64,000 nucleotides of DNA from Dactylorhiza incarnata (GCA_033032865.1 JAWHQI010000019.1:14116001-14180000), one strand, 5' to 3'; numbered from the stretch's first letter, positions 23,806 through 36,473 are shown. Program-made: numbers and translations. The notes: a model not told the origin generated them from the sequence alone.

Positions 23806-26800
23806 CTCCCCTTGAAGTGGGAAGTTGAAACTAGCCCCAGTAAGCTCCTTAGCCGTGTGAAGATGTCTGCGACATTGTCCGCACTCCGCACATGCCCGAC
23901 CGAAAGAGATCCCTCCAGCACCTTCTCCCGTATGAAGTGGTGCTCGATCTCGATATGTTTGGTCCTCGCGTGACAAACTGGATTGGTAACCAGTTTGAGA
24001 GCACTCTCGTTGTCGTCGCGCAGCAGAGTCGGCTCTCGAACCTCCTTGTGGACGTCTCCCACCAACCTCCTAAGCCAGATGGATTCCTGAGATGCCAAGG
24101 CCGAAGCCTTGTATTCCGCTTCCGTGGTGGAGACTGACACGGAATCCTGCTTCTTGCTGCACCATGATATAGTTGTAGGGCCCGCCATGAAGACGAATCC
24201 AGATGTCGACTTCCGATCATCTGAATCTTCCCCATAATCAGCATCCATGTACCCGTGCACCTCGAGGACCGCATCCATCTTGTATAGGAGACTCATATCC
24301 GAGGTCGTCTTGACATACTTCAGAATGTTCTTGGCCGCTAGCAGATGAAGTACCCGTGGATCCGCCTTATATCGACTCACTCTGCCAACTGCATATGCAA
24401 TATTCGGCCTCGTGACGTCAGATAGATCAAGCTCCCAACCAGAGCTCGGAACACCAACGGATCTTGCATAATCCGACCCTCATCCTTCCGAAGCTTCATA
24501 GCCTTCTCCAGAGGTGTGCAAGTGCACTTCCCTTCCTTCATGCCGAATCGTTCCACGATCCGCTCCGCATAACCGGCCTGGGTCACCAGCACTCCACCTT
24601 CCTTCCTCTGCACCTCGAGTCCAAGGAAGTGGTGAAGCTCACCTAAGTCCTTCATCTCGAACCTGATAGACAGCTCGGCCCGAAGCTGTGCTACCTCCTC
24701 CTTCGAGTTCCCCATCACGATCATATCGTCGACGTATAGCAGCACGATGACTTGAAGCTCCCTGCTCTTCTTGACGAAGAAGCTTGAGTCTGAGTCTGAA
24801 GCATCAAATCCACAGAATAGGAGATCTTCTGCGATCTTCCCGTACCACGCCCTCGGCGCTTGCTTCAACCCATACAGGGCCTTCTTCAGCTTGCAGACAT
24901 GCTCCGGAAAATCTTCAGACACAAAGCCTGGTGGCTGGACCATGAAGATGTCCTTGTCAATCTCGCCGTACAAGAAAGCGTTCTTGACGTCGAGCTGCCA
25001 AATCTCCCATCCACTGAACGCCGCCAAGGCAATGATGAATCGAACTGAAGTCATTTTTGCCACCGGACTGAAAGTCTCCTCGTAGTCTTCACCGTACTGC
25101 TGTGAGAACCCCCGAGCTACAAGGCGAGCCTTGTACCGCTCGATACTGCCGTCAGCTTTCTTCTTGATCTTGCAGACCCACTTGCATGTCACAGGAGTGG
25201 TGCCCTTGGGCTTGGGCACAAGAGACCAGGTCTCATTCTTCTCGAGAGCTGCCATCTCTTCTTGCATTGCAACGTCCCACTCCTTCACGCCTTTGGCCTT
25301 CTCAAAGCTCGACGGCTCCCTCTCATCCAAGGGACCAGCGAAGAAACATGAGACGAAGCTCACTGCGTTTTCTCCTGTATAGCGATCAGGGGCAATGATC
25401 GCTCGCTTCGACCTCCTCAGCTCTTTCCCCTGAACCGCATTATCTTCAGCTGCTTCTTCCCTAGCTCCCCTTCCAGACGTGCTAGGAGCATCGCTCCCCC
25501 TGCTCCCTGAACCAGAAGCCCCCGTCTCGGAACTAGAAGGAGATGGTCCACCTGGTGACACAGGTAGCTCCACCTGAAGATCCTCCACAACTTTCTCTGG
25601 CACTTCCATCCCGCTTTCTGGTAGCTCCACATCAGAAGACCCCTTGTAAGATGTCACCTCATCGAACACGACGTCGAGAGATACCACAAACCTCCGCGTC
25701 TCCGGGTCCATGCACTTCCATCCTTTCTTCCGCTCATCGTATCCCACGAAGACTAGCTTCCTTGCTTTCACATCTAGCTTCGTCCGAAGAGCATCGGGAA
25801 CATGCACGTAGCAGGTGGAACCAAACACTCTAAGGTGTGCCACGCTTGGCTTCTCCTTGAACATCATCTCATGTGGAGTCAACATGTTGATGGGACTCAG
25901 AGGCATCCTGTTGATGACGTAGGCAGCACAAGACATTCCCTCCGCCCAGAAGGACTTTGAGATACTCTAGGCATGCATCCAACACTTGCAGGTCTCCGTC
26001 AGATGACGGATCTTCTGCTCTGCAACTCCGTTCTGCTGTGGAGTATGTGCACAAGTGAGATCCCTCCGGATGCCTGCCTTCCTGCAAAAAGTAGAGAACT
26101 CACTGGAGGTGAACTCCCCTCCGTTGTCAGTCCTCAACTTCTTCACCCGCAGTCTTAGCCGACCCTCCACGAGCTCCTTGAACTCCACAAACTTGGCAAA
26201 CGCCTCCGCCTTCTCCTTCAGGAAATAAACCCAGACATATCTGGTGTAATCATCGATCAACACCAGCATATATCTGCTGCCTCCGAGGCTTGGGGTAGCA
26301 GTTGGTCCCATCAAGTCACCGTGGATGCACTCCAACGACACACTGCTCCTTGTCTGCGACTTGTCAAACGGTAGCCGATGAGACTTGCCGAACTGACATC
26401 CCGTGCAAACATGACCTTCACCGTAGGAAGATAGACTTGGCAGGCCCTTGACCAGACCTCTCACCGCCATAGCTTTCAGCTTGTCCATCCCTACGTGCCC
26501 CAACCTCTCATGCCATATAACGGCACCATCATTCGTCTTCATCTTGTCAACGTAGGAACTTGTCGATAAAATGAACAAGTCCTTTGCTCGTCTCCCGACA
26601 TGGACTACCTCGGCCTTTACGGCCTCAAAGTTGCGTAGAAACTTCACTTCTGTTGGGCCGAACAGAACGTGATACCCAGCGTCTACAGCGTTGGTCACGG
26701 AGAAGAGGTTTTTCCTCATACCAGGCACGTGATAGACACTCTTTAAAGTAAGTGGCCCTCTATCACTGCCCAAGGAAACAACCCCGACCTTCTCTGCTAG

Positions 26801-26929
26801 ATGCACATTATTATCAGCAGTAATGATTGCATTGTTACCTGTATAGGGCTGTGCAGAAGAAAGCTTGGTCTCGTCTCCGGTGAGGTGATGACCACACCCC
26901 GAGTCCACGATCCAGTCCTCTAGATAGTT
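23751..26929 (-). pseudogene. pol: Tork-like pol (protease, integrase, RT, RNase H)
   Basis: Reads from the protease word IVDSGCGHH (26885-26914) through GAG-pre-integrase (ERLGH ... CTGCQFGK), integrase (HGDLMGP, LRTDNGGEF and the catalytic-Glu word QQNGVAEQK), RT with YVDD at 24725-24736, and RNase H (TEAEYKASA). It is broken by an in-frame stop at 25967-25969, in the integrase just after the catalytic Glu, and by a frameshift at about 24380-24440 between RT and RNase H. The frame runs through the polypurine tract into the LTR and stops at 23751. Catalytic residues are kept, so decay is young. Wording is closest to Tork-lineage elements. Confidence 0.9.
23806..23817 (-). promoter_or_regulatory. 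Polypurine tract of Tork-like element
   Basis: Minus strand CTTCAAGGGGAG directly before LTR start TGTTGAAAT. It overlaps the end of the pol frame. Confidence 0.8.
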
Positions 26930-27847
26930 GATTGGAGCAGAAGCTCCAACAGAAGCCGAGAAGGCTCCTCCCCAACCTCCTTCAAAGTGTCTGGCTTCAG
27001 CTTCCTCCTTTTCCGCAGTATGCCCAACTTGGGTGACCATCTTGCAATCCTTCTTGATGTGGCCATACTTGCCACACTTGAAGCATTTCAGACCTTCCCC
27101 CTTCTTCTTCCCGTCAGCCTTGGGAGCATACCCCCTTTCCTGCTGCCCAGAAGTTGAAGGCCCATAGCCTCCTCCAGCGGTCTTCTTCTTCTTATCCCAC
27201 TTCTTCTTCTTCTTCCCTGAGAAGAGCACTTCGCCATGTCCCCCAGCCACCGACATCCCCGCCATCTGCCTTGCCAAACTTTCTTGCGATGCAAGCAAGT
27301 TCTCCAGCTCCAACAGAGACGACTGATTTGCCCATCCCTGCACCGATGTCACAAAGGCAACATATTCCTTCCGCAAGCCGCGGATGATATGCCTCTTCAG
27401 CTTCGCCTCAGAGATAGGCTCATCAGGATCCAATGCTGAGATTTCAGCGCACAAGTTCTTCATCTTCAAAAAGAAAGTGTAAATAGAAAGATCACCCTAA
27501 GCCGACCTTGCCAGCTCATTCTCTAAGAACTGTAGCCTTGCTACATTCTTCTTGTTAAACAGCCCATCCAGGGCTCTCCAGATCTCCGCAGCTGATCCGC
27601 ATCCCAGAATGTGATCAAACAGATCAGGTGAGATTGCCCTCTTCAGAGTGAACTCTGCCTTCGCATTCGTCCTCCTCCAAGTTCTCACCTCAGCCCCATT
27701 ATCTCCTTCCGGGACAACTTCCTGCGTCTGATCTCCTCCAACTACCTCCCAGAGGTCCTCACCTAGAAGATAGCTCTGCATACACGACTTCCACTTCTTG
27801 AAGTTAGTCGATGTAAGCATCTCAATTCCAAGACCCCTCGCTTCCAT
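26930..27847 (-). pseudogene. gag: Tork-like gag
   Basis: Starts at 27847 (MEARGLGIEML). It holds the DUF4219/UBN2 gag fold (NFKKWKSCMQSYL, later FLENELARS and RHIIRGLRKEY), a lysine-rich stretch and a CCHC knuckle CFKCGKYGHIKKDC, then an Ala/Gly-rich linker to protease. One stop at 27497-27499 interrupts the UBN2 part; the same frame continues after nine codons. Gag and pol share one frame, as is usual in copia elements. The start lies about 75 bp after the primer site. Confidence 0.9.
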
Positions 27848-27921
27848 TGCTCTACCACTGGCTCCTTCTTCACAAAGGCGATGACTACTCTAAGTGACTC
27901 ACTGCTCAACCACTCCAACCT

Positions 27922-27934
27922 GGCTCTGATACCA
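27922..27934 (-). promoter_or_regulatory. Primer-binding site of Tork-like element
   Basis: Minus strand TGGTATCAGAGCC immediately after the LTR end CACA; matches the 3' end of initiator-Met tRNA. Confidence 0.9.
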
Positions 27935-28457
27935 TGTGAAATTTTTTCGAATCTTTATGAAGTGAGCAGGAGTTAGTCAACTTAGAGTTACAAGCCAAAC
28001 AACCAGAAGCAAGTGGAGGCAAACAACTGATCTTTATTGAAAGCAACTTCAAATTACAAGGCAAGGCATGCTTGGCGAGACATGATTTCGCCAGCACAAA
28101 CACCAAAGAGAAAATTACACAGTTGAAGATAACACGAGACCGCGCGGTCTCCCCTTGCGACCTCAGCAACTCGCCAACCCGCAGACCGCAGCCGACCTCA
28201 GAACAACACCAGACCGCTGATCAGTCTGCACCCTTCCTTTCGAACTCCTGATTCTCCCGAACTCCAGCACCACAACTCCAAGCCGCAGACCGCCCGAACA
28301 CTTTCATAGGAAGAGGTGAACGTTGCTGCCCGCACTATCCGCAGAAGCTGCACAAGAAGAGTTCAATCAGCAGACCGCCCGGTCAGATAATCTCAGACCG
28401 CAGGAAAGAAGAAAGTTCAGCTTACACTTGGTGTGTCTAATTATTGCTGCCGATGGG

Positions 28458-28470
28458 TTCTATTTATAGG
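28458..28470 (-). promoter_or_regulatory. TATA box of Tork-like 5' LTR
   Basis: Minus strand CCTATAAATAGAA. The same box in the 3' LTR is cut in two by the Angela-like insertion at 17646/17647. Confidence 0.75.
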
Positions 28471-28509
28471 CGTGAGACCTGATCCAGTCACCACCCTATG
28501 AGATAGGAT

Positions 28510-29175
28510 CACCACCCTCCAGACCGCGCGACCTGACCAGTCACACCGCGCGATCAGCAACAGTACTCCTGCTTCATTTTGGTGAACTCGCCAGCTTCAA
28601 CATCGACTATGAGAGACCGCCACTCTCACAGCAGATCGCGACTCCAAAAGGAGATCGCCAGACCGCCCGAAGCTGTTCACCCCCTGTGTTCGCCAGAGAC
28701 TGCGAACACAGCCAGTTCGCCATCAGACTGCGAACTCCTGTCCGCATGACGGTCTCCACCTGAGACCGCGAACAGCGACCAGCTCGCATACCAGCCTCCT
28801 CCTGAGACCGCGAACTGAGACCGCGCGACTAAGACCCTTAGTCCGCGACTACCACCAGAAAGCCCGGTCAGCCACCAGACCGCATTCTGGAGAAAAAACC
28901 TGGATCAAGCTGTGCGGTCACACCAGACCTCCACAGCCTTGAAGAGGACAGTACGCCACGCGGTCACGCATAGACCGTGCACACCTAAAGACGAACAGCC
29001 CGCCACGCGATCAGAGACAGACCGCGCTGCCTTCACCTTCAGCCGCCTTGGACCAGAAACCAGCGGCCATACCAGAGGACCGCAGCTAGGCTTAGGCAAG
29101 CCAGACCGCAGAGACAGGCCGCCAAGTCGTGCGGTCACGCCAGACCGCCCGACCTCCTCTCAGACCGCCCAGGTC
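28510..29175 (-). repeat. AGACCGC/GCGGTCT motif array in Tork-like U3
   Basis: Heptamer AGACCGC recurs at about 28521, 28614, 28661, 28764, 28804, 28878, 29017, 29103, 29141 and 29162, with inverted GCGGTC nearby. Further copies lie downstream of the TATA box at 28137-28400. Confidence 0.8.
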
Positions 29176-29214
29176 CAAAAGGCCCTCCAAACTTCCACTT
29201 CAATAATTTCAAAA

Positions 29215-30129
29215 CCTACAATGAAAGCATTCCGGTGGAGGTCATTCTTCTTCATTGTCACTCTCCTTTTCCTTCTTCTAAGATGACCCTTTCCATCTTC
29301 CTTCCTTTTGGAAATATTTCCAGAAGGTGTTTCTCCTTTCCGGATTCCTCATGAACTTTCGGAAGTTCTTTACCAAAAGGCTTTCTTCATCTTCATCCTC
29401 ATCCTCTTGGCACTTCTTCTTTGATTTTAGTGCCAACACCTTCTTCTTTGGCTCCTTGTTGTATTCATCATATTGGATTTTGAGTTCTACCTCATGTGTT
29501 TTGAGATTCCCAACGAGGCTCTCAACTTGGAGCATTCTTAGATTGTGCGATTCTGAAATGGCCGTCACCTTCGGGTTGAATTTTAGAGGAAGTGAACGAA
29601 GCATCTTTCGGACCAAGTCGCCGTTGGATAAGGTCTTTCCAAGAGCTTTGGAGGCATTGACGATCTTGGTGAAGCGCGTGTACATCGCATCAACATCTTC
29701 ACTTTCAACCATCCAGAATATTTCATATTCCGACTCCAGTTGGATAATCTTTGAATCTTTAACCTGCGATGTACCATCATGAGCAATCTCCAAATGATTC
29801 CAAATTTCATATGCAGTAGTACATGTGGAAATTCTATTGAATTCATTTCTATCTAACGCACAAAATAAAGCATTCATGGCCTTGGCGTTATTTTTACATT
29901 TGAGTTTATCCCTATCATCCCATTTATCATTTGGTTTTTCTAAAGTTATCTCTCCAACTACAATTGTAGGAGGAGAGTATTCCTCTTCTACCATATTCCA
30001 TACATCAATATCTAGGGTCATAAGAAAACATCTCATCCTATTTTTCCAATAATTATAATTTGACCTGGTAAATAGTGGAGGTCTACTAATTCCCTGACCC
30101 TCAGAAAAAGCGAGATCATAAGACGCCAT
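29215..30129 (-). pseudogene. gag: SIRE 1 gag, N-terminal part (Sirevirus)
   Basis: Starts at 30129 (MASYDLAFSEGQG) just after the primer site. It keeps 283 open codons with the UBN2-type gag domain (NYNYWKNRMRCFL, DVDAMYTRFTKI, LPLKFNPKVTAI) and the NFRKFMRNP linker typical of Sireviruses. Two in-frame stops follow (29278-29280 and about 29239-29241) before the first half of the CCHC knuckle (ECFHC). There the Tork-like element enters at 29215. The second half is at 17117 and below. The long open N-terminal stretch shows this copy is younger than its neighbour SIRE 2. Confidence 0.85.
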
Positions 30130-30162
30130 TATTCCTGGTTTTTAAACTGTTTGGATAACCTT

Positions 30163-30173
30163 CTCTGATACCA
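30163..30173 (-). promoter_or_regulatory. Primer-binding site of SIRE 1
   Basis: Minus strand TGGTATCAGAG two bases after the LTR end. Confidence 0.85.
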
Positions 30174-30900
30174 CTTGTTGGATCGATTGGCGCCCTTAGA
30201 GAAGGGAATAAAATTTTTCTGATAATTTTATGAAAATGACTAAATTGTTTTTAGTGAGAGAGAGCAAAATAACAATTTAGCAAAAGTAATTTGCAAAAAT
30301 AAATTTTACGCGAAATGAAAGAATTCAAGTAAACACAAAAAGAGACATGATTGTATTATATGAAAAAGTGTTTACATAAATTTGATTTCAATATCACTAG
30401 AAATCGGAGGCGTACAAATGTAAATATCTTTTCCTTTTCTATACCGACTTGTATCCCCACAAACCGGTTGGCTTTAGTCTATCCTTCCTCGGATATGGCC
30501 TCAAGCCGCTCTAGCCAATCCTTCCCCGGATATGGCCTCAAGCACCCCCTAGATCTAATCTCCTAGACCTAGTCGCCAACTCACGCAGCGAATTACCCCC
30601 TAAGCCGCGCAAGGACCTATTCGCCAACACAAGGCGAATTCTACTACAAAAATTACAATAATGAAATAAAGCAAATAACAAGAACTCCCTCTATGAGATT
30701 TCTGAAGTTGAGGATGAAGGATCACTGTAGCACAAGCGAGGTTGAAACGATCGTTCTTCGGATGCAGCGTGGGGGCTTCCTTATCCAGAAATCTTCTTTG
30801 GCTTTGAGTGGGAGATGAACTTTCGGCAGAGTAGCAGCTCTGGAAATTTGGCACAAGTAATCTCTCTGGAAGCTCTAACCAAAATGAGAAAGAACCCATC

Positions 30901-30910
30901 AATTTATAGA
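30901..30910 (-). promoter_or_regulatory. TATA box of SIRE 1 LTR
   Basis: Minus strand TCTATAAATT, directly downstream of the CTAGCGC-type array. Confidence 0.6.
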
Positions 30911-30921
30911 CCTTGGAGATA

Positions 30922-31085
30922 GCACCTGCGGTAGCTCCTAGCGCCTGCGGTAGCGTTCGTGTGGAGCGGTTGTGAAACCGTCGGCGGCGTGGCGCTGTGC
31001 ACGAACTTGAGCTAGCGCCAGGCGGTAGCGATAGCGCTGGCGGTAGCGCTAGTGCCTGTGTTAACCCCTAACGCTGGCGGTAGTG
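30922..31085 (-). repeat. U3 array of TAGCGC/GCGGTAGCG words
   Basis: Repeated CCTGCGGTAGC, TAGCGCC and GCTGGCGGTAGCGCTAG words, partly palindromic, next to the TATA box. Related words occur in the SIRE 2 LTR and once in the SIRE 2 interior (33091-33121). Confidence 0.8.
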
Positions 31086-31237
31086 CTTCAGTTCAGTTTG
31101 TTGGTTCCAAGCTGTTTTCTACCTGTGGAGTATTACACCTATAGTTCCTGCACACTATAAACACACGACAAGTAAGATCAAATATAATTTGGGATTTGTT
31201 ATTCTCAAACAAAGGGATGTGACACACATGTCCAACA

Positions 31238-33277
31238 GTGATGACTTAGGATAATTATCAATTTTAGTATTTAGAATTGCTCCCCCTAAATACATGCTCC
31301 CCAAGTGAATGCTCCCCTAATATGTAAGTTATCATCTTAATTTATCATGTTAGTTTTCTATTTTGATAGCGGATTATATTTATCATTTTAGTTCTACCCC
31401 TTTTGTTATTAGCAAAAGTGGGTAAGGAAGCAAAACACATAAGAGTTTTGATAACAAGATAAAGGCATGATCGAGCTTTGAGAGTTAAGGAGTTTTAGAA
31501 TAATTTTCATAGAAATAAATCAGAGTTTTTAGCATAAATATGTTCATAGAAATAAATCCGAGTTTTTAGCTTTAAAAAGAATAATATAACATTTACCATG
31601 CAAGTCTACCATTTGGAAAAAAAATTGAGTTGGAAAACTTGAGATAAGCATGAAAAGAATACAAGGTAAACGTAATGTTGCGGAAGACTTATATAAATAC
31701 AACAAACATCTTTGTGCAAGGCATGATGATTCATAAAAAGAGATATGAGTGAAGGTCCAAAAAAGAACAAGAAGTTTTTGTAAATCATTGTTTTGAAAAT
31801 CTTTAAAGATTATCATGAAGTAACCAAGCATGAAAGAGATATATTAAAAAGAGACTACTACAATGTTATTTCAATTCATAAATTCAAAACATATATACCA
31901 AACATTATAGAGAGCATGCTAGGTTATCTAGTGCATTTAGATATAAAAAGTATTATAGAATTGTCATTAGAATCCAATACTCATTAGAAGAAGTGTTATG
32001 GAAGATAATGATGTGCACATAAGTGTATTTTGAAAAGAGTAAACAAATGTTATAATCAAAAATACAAGACAAATGTAGAGTGACGTGCACAATAAAACAC
32101 AAATAAAATTACTTCCACACACTTTTTATGTACAAAAAAAATGTACAACTACCAAGGTGCTTTGCACACACAATGCTCATTAAGACTTATCAGGGTGCAA
32201 AGTAGTGCTTGGGGGATCACACAATTTTATTTTTCAATATCGATTTTGTTTTTGATCCGGTGTGCTTAAGAATAAGTGATGTAAAAAAAGGTTTGCACAA
32301 GACACTTTACTAATCTTTCCAATGTGCTTAACCTCACAACGCTTATTAAGACTTATCAGGAGGTTCAACTAATGCTTGGTGGAGATAACTTTGTCAATTT
32401 ATTTCATGATTTTTTGTTTTGTACAAAGTTCTCCGATTACACTTGCTTTGCAAACCAATTAAATTTTGAAAGTACAACCACTTTTCTGTATATTTAATAA
32501 TGCAAATAAATGTAGTGTAGGTAAGATACTTGTGCAAATTTAATTTATTGTACAATTATAATACACTAGCAAGCATCCTTAGATTAAAAACACGTGTAGA
32601 CTTAGCCAAAAAGTAAGTGAAGAAATATCATTATCAACCATAAAATATTTACTCATACATAGAGGCATCCTAAGCTAAGTTCTACACTACTTTTACAATA
32701 TAATTGATGCACATATTAAGAGATATATCAAAGCATGAAAAGAACAATGTTCAAAGTAGTTTGACAAGATAAATTGTAACATTGTAGAAGTTCGAAATGA
32801 TAGATTAAATCATGCTTGATTTTCACAATAAAGTCCCTACAATTTTTTGATAATTTTTATGTTTTATATTTTTGTATTTGATTTTTGCATTTAGAAATAG
32901 AATTTAAACAAATGAACAAAGAGAAAAAAAAAAGTAAAAGTATTTTTTTATATAATTTGGCTTTTGTATTTTTTTTGTTTTAATTTTTCAAAAATCAATT
33001 CAAAACAGAACTGCAAAACTATGTAGTACATATAATAGAGCATAATTTTAGGTATTTTATAAAATTTTTAAAATACATAAAAACAGACAGGTGCGTTAGC
33101 ACCGGCGCTAGCGCTAGCGCGGGAAACAGTACACAATTTTTTAGGATTTTAAAAAATTTAATTTTTGATTTTGGTTAAGTGTCCAAAGGTTAGTTTTATG
33201 CAGAAATTTTATAGGATTTGAAGATGTTTAGTTCTGGAAAAAATTGCATAAAACAATTGTGTCTTAAGAACGTGTTT
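31238..33277 (-). other. SIRE 2 region between pol and 3' LTR; no coding sequence left
   Basis: This is the position of the extra envelope-position ORF of Sireviruses, but no long frame survives. Minus strand keeps GGGGAGC blocks near 31282-31315 that usually stand near the 3' end of these elements. The true polypurine tract next to the LTR (31238) is missing. Two diverged direct repeats lie at about 32155-32225 and 32322-32385, sharing CATTAAGACTTATCAGG-like words. Confidence 0.6.
33091..33121. repeat. Interior copy of the Sirevirus GCGCTAGCGC motif
   Basis: GCACCGGCGCTAGCGCTAGC occurs in very AT-rich surroundings and is otherwise found only in this family's LTR. Confidence 0.7.
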
Positions 33278-36200
33278 TAACCCGAAAGATCTAAGACACC
33301 TAATTCAAGTTGTAATAATCGAAATCTTGCATCGGGGAGAGGTTTAGTGAATATGTCAGCAAGTTGGGAGTCCGTACCAATGAAACTTACTTTTACATGC
33401 TCTTTCTTAATATGATCCCTAATGAAATGATGTCGAACATCTGTGTTTGGATCTAGAGTGGTGTACGGGATTATTTGTAAGGTTCATGACACTTTTGTTG
33501 TCACATTTAAGATCAATGTTTTTGAGATAAAAACCAAAATCCTCTAGAGTTTGGCTCATCCATAACGCTTGTGCACAACAACTACCAAGTGCTATGTATT
33601 TGGCCTCCGTGGTGGAGAGTGCAACCGAAGATTGTTTCCTACTAGACCATGCAACTAATGAGGGTCCTAAAAAGTGACAAGTACCGCTAGTGCTTTTTCG
33701 ATCTAGTGAACAACCGGCGCAATCCGAATCCGAATAGCCATGAAGTGTAAATGAATCATTGTGTGGGTACCATAATCCTAATTTAGATGACCCTAATAAA
33801 TAGAAAAAATACGTTTTACCACTTTTAAATGAGATTCTTTTGGATTGGCTTGAAAGCGAGCACATAGACATACGACAAACATTATATCTGGTCTAGATGC
33901 ACTTAAGTAAAGAAGAGATCCTATCATTCCTCTATATAAAGTTTGATCAATGGAAATTCCAGATTCATCTTTTCCTAGTTTTAAAGAAGCACTCATAGGA
34001 GTAGAAGCTTGTTTAAGGTTTTCAAATCCAAATCGTTTAAGCATATCGTGAACATATTTTGTTTGGCAAATAAAGATACCATCATTTCATTGTGAAATTT
34101 GAAAACCAAGAAAATAAGAGAGTTCCCCTACAAGACTCATTTCAAATTCATTTTTCATTACTAAGACTACTTCATTACACAGCCCTTCATTAGTGGCTCC
34201 AAAAATGATATCATCAACATATATTTGTAGGATAATTAAATTGTTATTATTATGCTTAATGAAGAGTGTGTTGTCGGCACATCCCATGACATAACCGTGT
34301 TTTAATATAAATGATGTAAGTCTATCATTCCAAGCATGAGGTGATTGCTTTAAACCATAAAGCCCATTTTCTAATTTATAAACATGATTTGGAAATTTTT
34401 CGTTTATAAAACCGGGGGGTTGTTCTACGTAAACTTCTTCTTTTATAAACACGTTTAAGAAAGCACTTTTAACATCCATTTGAAATAATTTTATCTTTTT
34501 AAAACTCGCAAATGCCAAAAATATTCGTATAGATTCTAAGCGAGCAACGGGTGCAAAAGTTTCTTCAAAATCTACCCTCTCGATTTGAGAAAAAACTTTA
34601 AGCGACCAAGCGAGCTTTATTTCTTGTAATCCTAGATTCACCATCTAATTTATTTTTAAAGATCCATTTTACACCAACAACATGATGATTAGGTGGGAGT
34701 TCTACTAGGTTCCAAACTTTATTTCTTTCAAATTGATCTAACTCTTCATTCATAGCCAAAAACCAAAATTCGTCATTTAAAGCGGTTGAAATATTTTCAG
34801 GTTCAATTTCGGAAACGAAGCAAATATTTGAAAACGTTTCATGTAGAGAAGATCGAGTTCTTACCCAATAGATGGTTCCCCAATGACTAGCTCCTTTGGA
34901 TGATTTTTTGAGAAGTTCAAGACGCTTGGGGGCACATATTCATCTTCCTTGGCCTTCTCCTCCTCTTCTTTGGAAGGGTCCTCTTCGTCGTGCTCCAAAG
35001 ATGGCGAGGGTTCATCCTTTGTACCTGTAGGAAATCTTTCTACACAAGCAACAAATTCATCAAATTTTACATTAATAGACTCTTCAACCTTACTTGTTCT
35101 TTTGTTAAATATTCTATAGACTTTACTAGTTGAAGAGTATCTAAGAAATATTCCTTCATCACATTTTTCATCAAATTTTCCTAAAGAATCTTTTGTATTT
35201 AGAATAAAACATTTACAACCAAATACCATAAAATATGATAAGTTAGGTTTCTTTTGATAATATAGTTCATAGGGTGTGAGATTTAAAGATGGACGAAGCA
35301 TGACACTATTCATTTCATAACATGATGTGCTTACGGCTTCGGCCCAAAAGGACTTAGGTAATTTATATTCAGAGAGTATAGTACATGCTAGTTCTTGGAT
35401 TGTCTTATTCTTTCTTACTACAACACCGTTTTGTTGAGGTGTGCATGGAGCGGAGAACTCATGCTTAATACCTAACATTTCACAAAAAGATTTAAAATTT
35501 TTATTTTCAAATTCTCCTCCATGATCTGAGCGAATGCAATTTATTTTTAAATCTAGTTCATTTTGAATACGAGTACATAATTTTGAGAATTCGCAAAACG
35601 CATCAGATTTGGAAGAGAGAAATAAAGTCCAACAATATCTAGAGAAATCATCTATTAGAACGAAAGTATATATTCTACCACCAAGACTTGCGGTGCTAAC
35701 GAGACCAAAGAGATCCATATGAATTAATTGCAATGGTTTTGAAGTAGAGATTTTGTTTTTTGCTTTTAAAAGATGATTTTGTAAATTTTTCTTTTTGGCA
35801 TGGAGAACGTAGTGAAGACAAGTTTCCATTCAATTTAGGCAATCCTCTAATCAATTCCTTTTTGGCTAGTTTTAAAATGAGCTTTGTACTAGCGTGACCT
35901 AAACGTCTATGTCATAGTTCTAACTCGTCATTTTTAGTTATAAAACATTTTATAGATGATTTGGAAAGATCAAGAAACTATATAAACGTTGTGAATTTTA
36001 GGTGCATCTAGTAAAACATCTTTTGAGTTAGGATTAAATAATTTGCAAAGATTAGTGGATGGTTCAAATAATACATCTAATCCTTTATCACACAATTGAC
36101 TAATAGATATTAAGTTATGTTTTAATCTTTTTAGATAAAGAACATTTGAGATGTGAAAGGATTCGTTACCCACTGTACCTACTCCCAGGATCCTTCCTTT

Positions 36201-36473
36201 ACCGTTATCTCCAAACATTATGATCCTTCCTTTCTTCTTTTCTAGGCTAAGGAACTTTGCTTTGTTGCCCGTCATGTGCTTGGAGAAACCTGAGTCCAAG
36301 TACCACACGTCCTTCGTTTCCTTAGACTTCCTGCAAATCTCAGTGTCGGTAAGAACACTGGTGTCGTCATCGTTGCTTTTTTCCATTAAGAATAAGTTTG
36401 ATTCCTCCTCGCTGCTTGACTCAGATTCGCTTGATTCTTCAGAGGAAGAATCATCCCAAGTTGCGTCTTTCAA
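33278..36473 (-). pseudogene. pol: SIRE 2 pol with end of gag
   Basis: Pieces in order: gag acidic tail and protease word YLDSGFSKHMTG (36473-35970), integrase (35829-34861), RT (34644-34087 and 34044-33793) with YVDD at 34209-34220, RNase H (33871-33419), and a terminal ADIFTKPL word ending at a stop at 33278. At least four frame breaks or stops separate the pieces. In the integrase the third catalytic residue (Glu) is replaced by Val in QQNGVVVRKNK, so even a mended frame would lack strand-transfer activity. Family wording is Sirevirus. Confidence 0.85.

Larger units (their letters stand above)
17118..29214 (-). mobile_element. Tork-like Ty1/copia element, near complete, hosting a nested Angela-like element
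   Basis: LTRs of 1280 bp lie at 27935-29214 (5') and at 17118-17646 plus 23197-23805 (3', split). Target duplication CCTAC is present at 17113-17117 and 29215-29219. The primer site is at 27922-27934 and a polypurine tract at 23806-23817. Gag and pol are in order between them with two in-frame stops and one frameshift, so it can no longer make its proteins. The two LTR copies differ at only a few per cent of sites by eye, so insertion was fairly recent. It landed exactly in the zinc-knuckle codons of the SIRE 1 gag. Confidence 0.9.
27935..29214 (-). repeat. Tork-like 5' LTR, 1280 bp, intact
   Basis: Element sense begins TTTTGAAAT (the second base is G in the other LTR) and ends TTTCACA at 27935. 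It contains at least 15 copies of AGACCGC, many facing GCGGTC, on both sides of the TATA box. Confidence 0.9.
30176..31237 (-). repeat. Sirevirus LTR shared by SIRE 1 (as 5' LTR) and SIRE 2 (as 3' LTR)
   Basis: Minus strand starts TGTTGGACATG at 31237 and ends GATCCAACA at 30176. It is flanked on the left by a primer site and gag, and on the right by the 3' interior of another Sirevirus. It is clearly related to, but well diverged from, 37527-38607. A single LTR between two interiors is the signature of unequal recombination. Confidence 0.8.
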
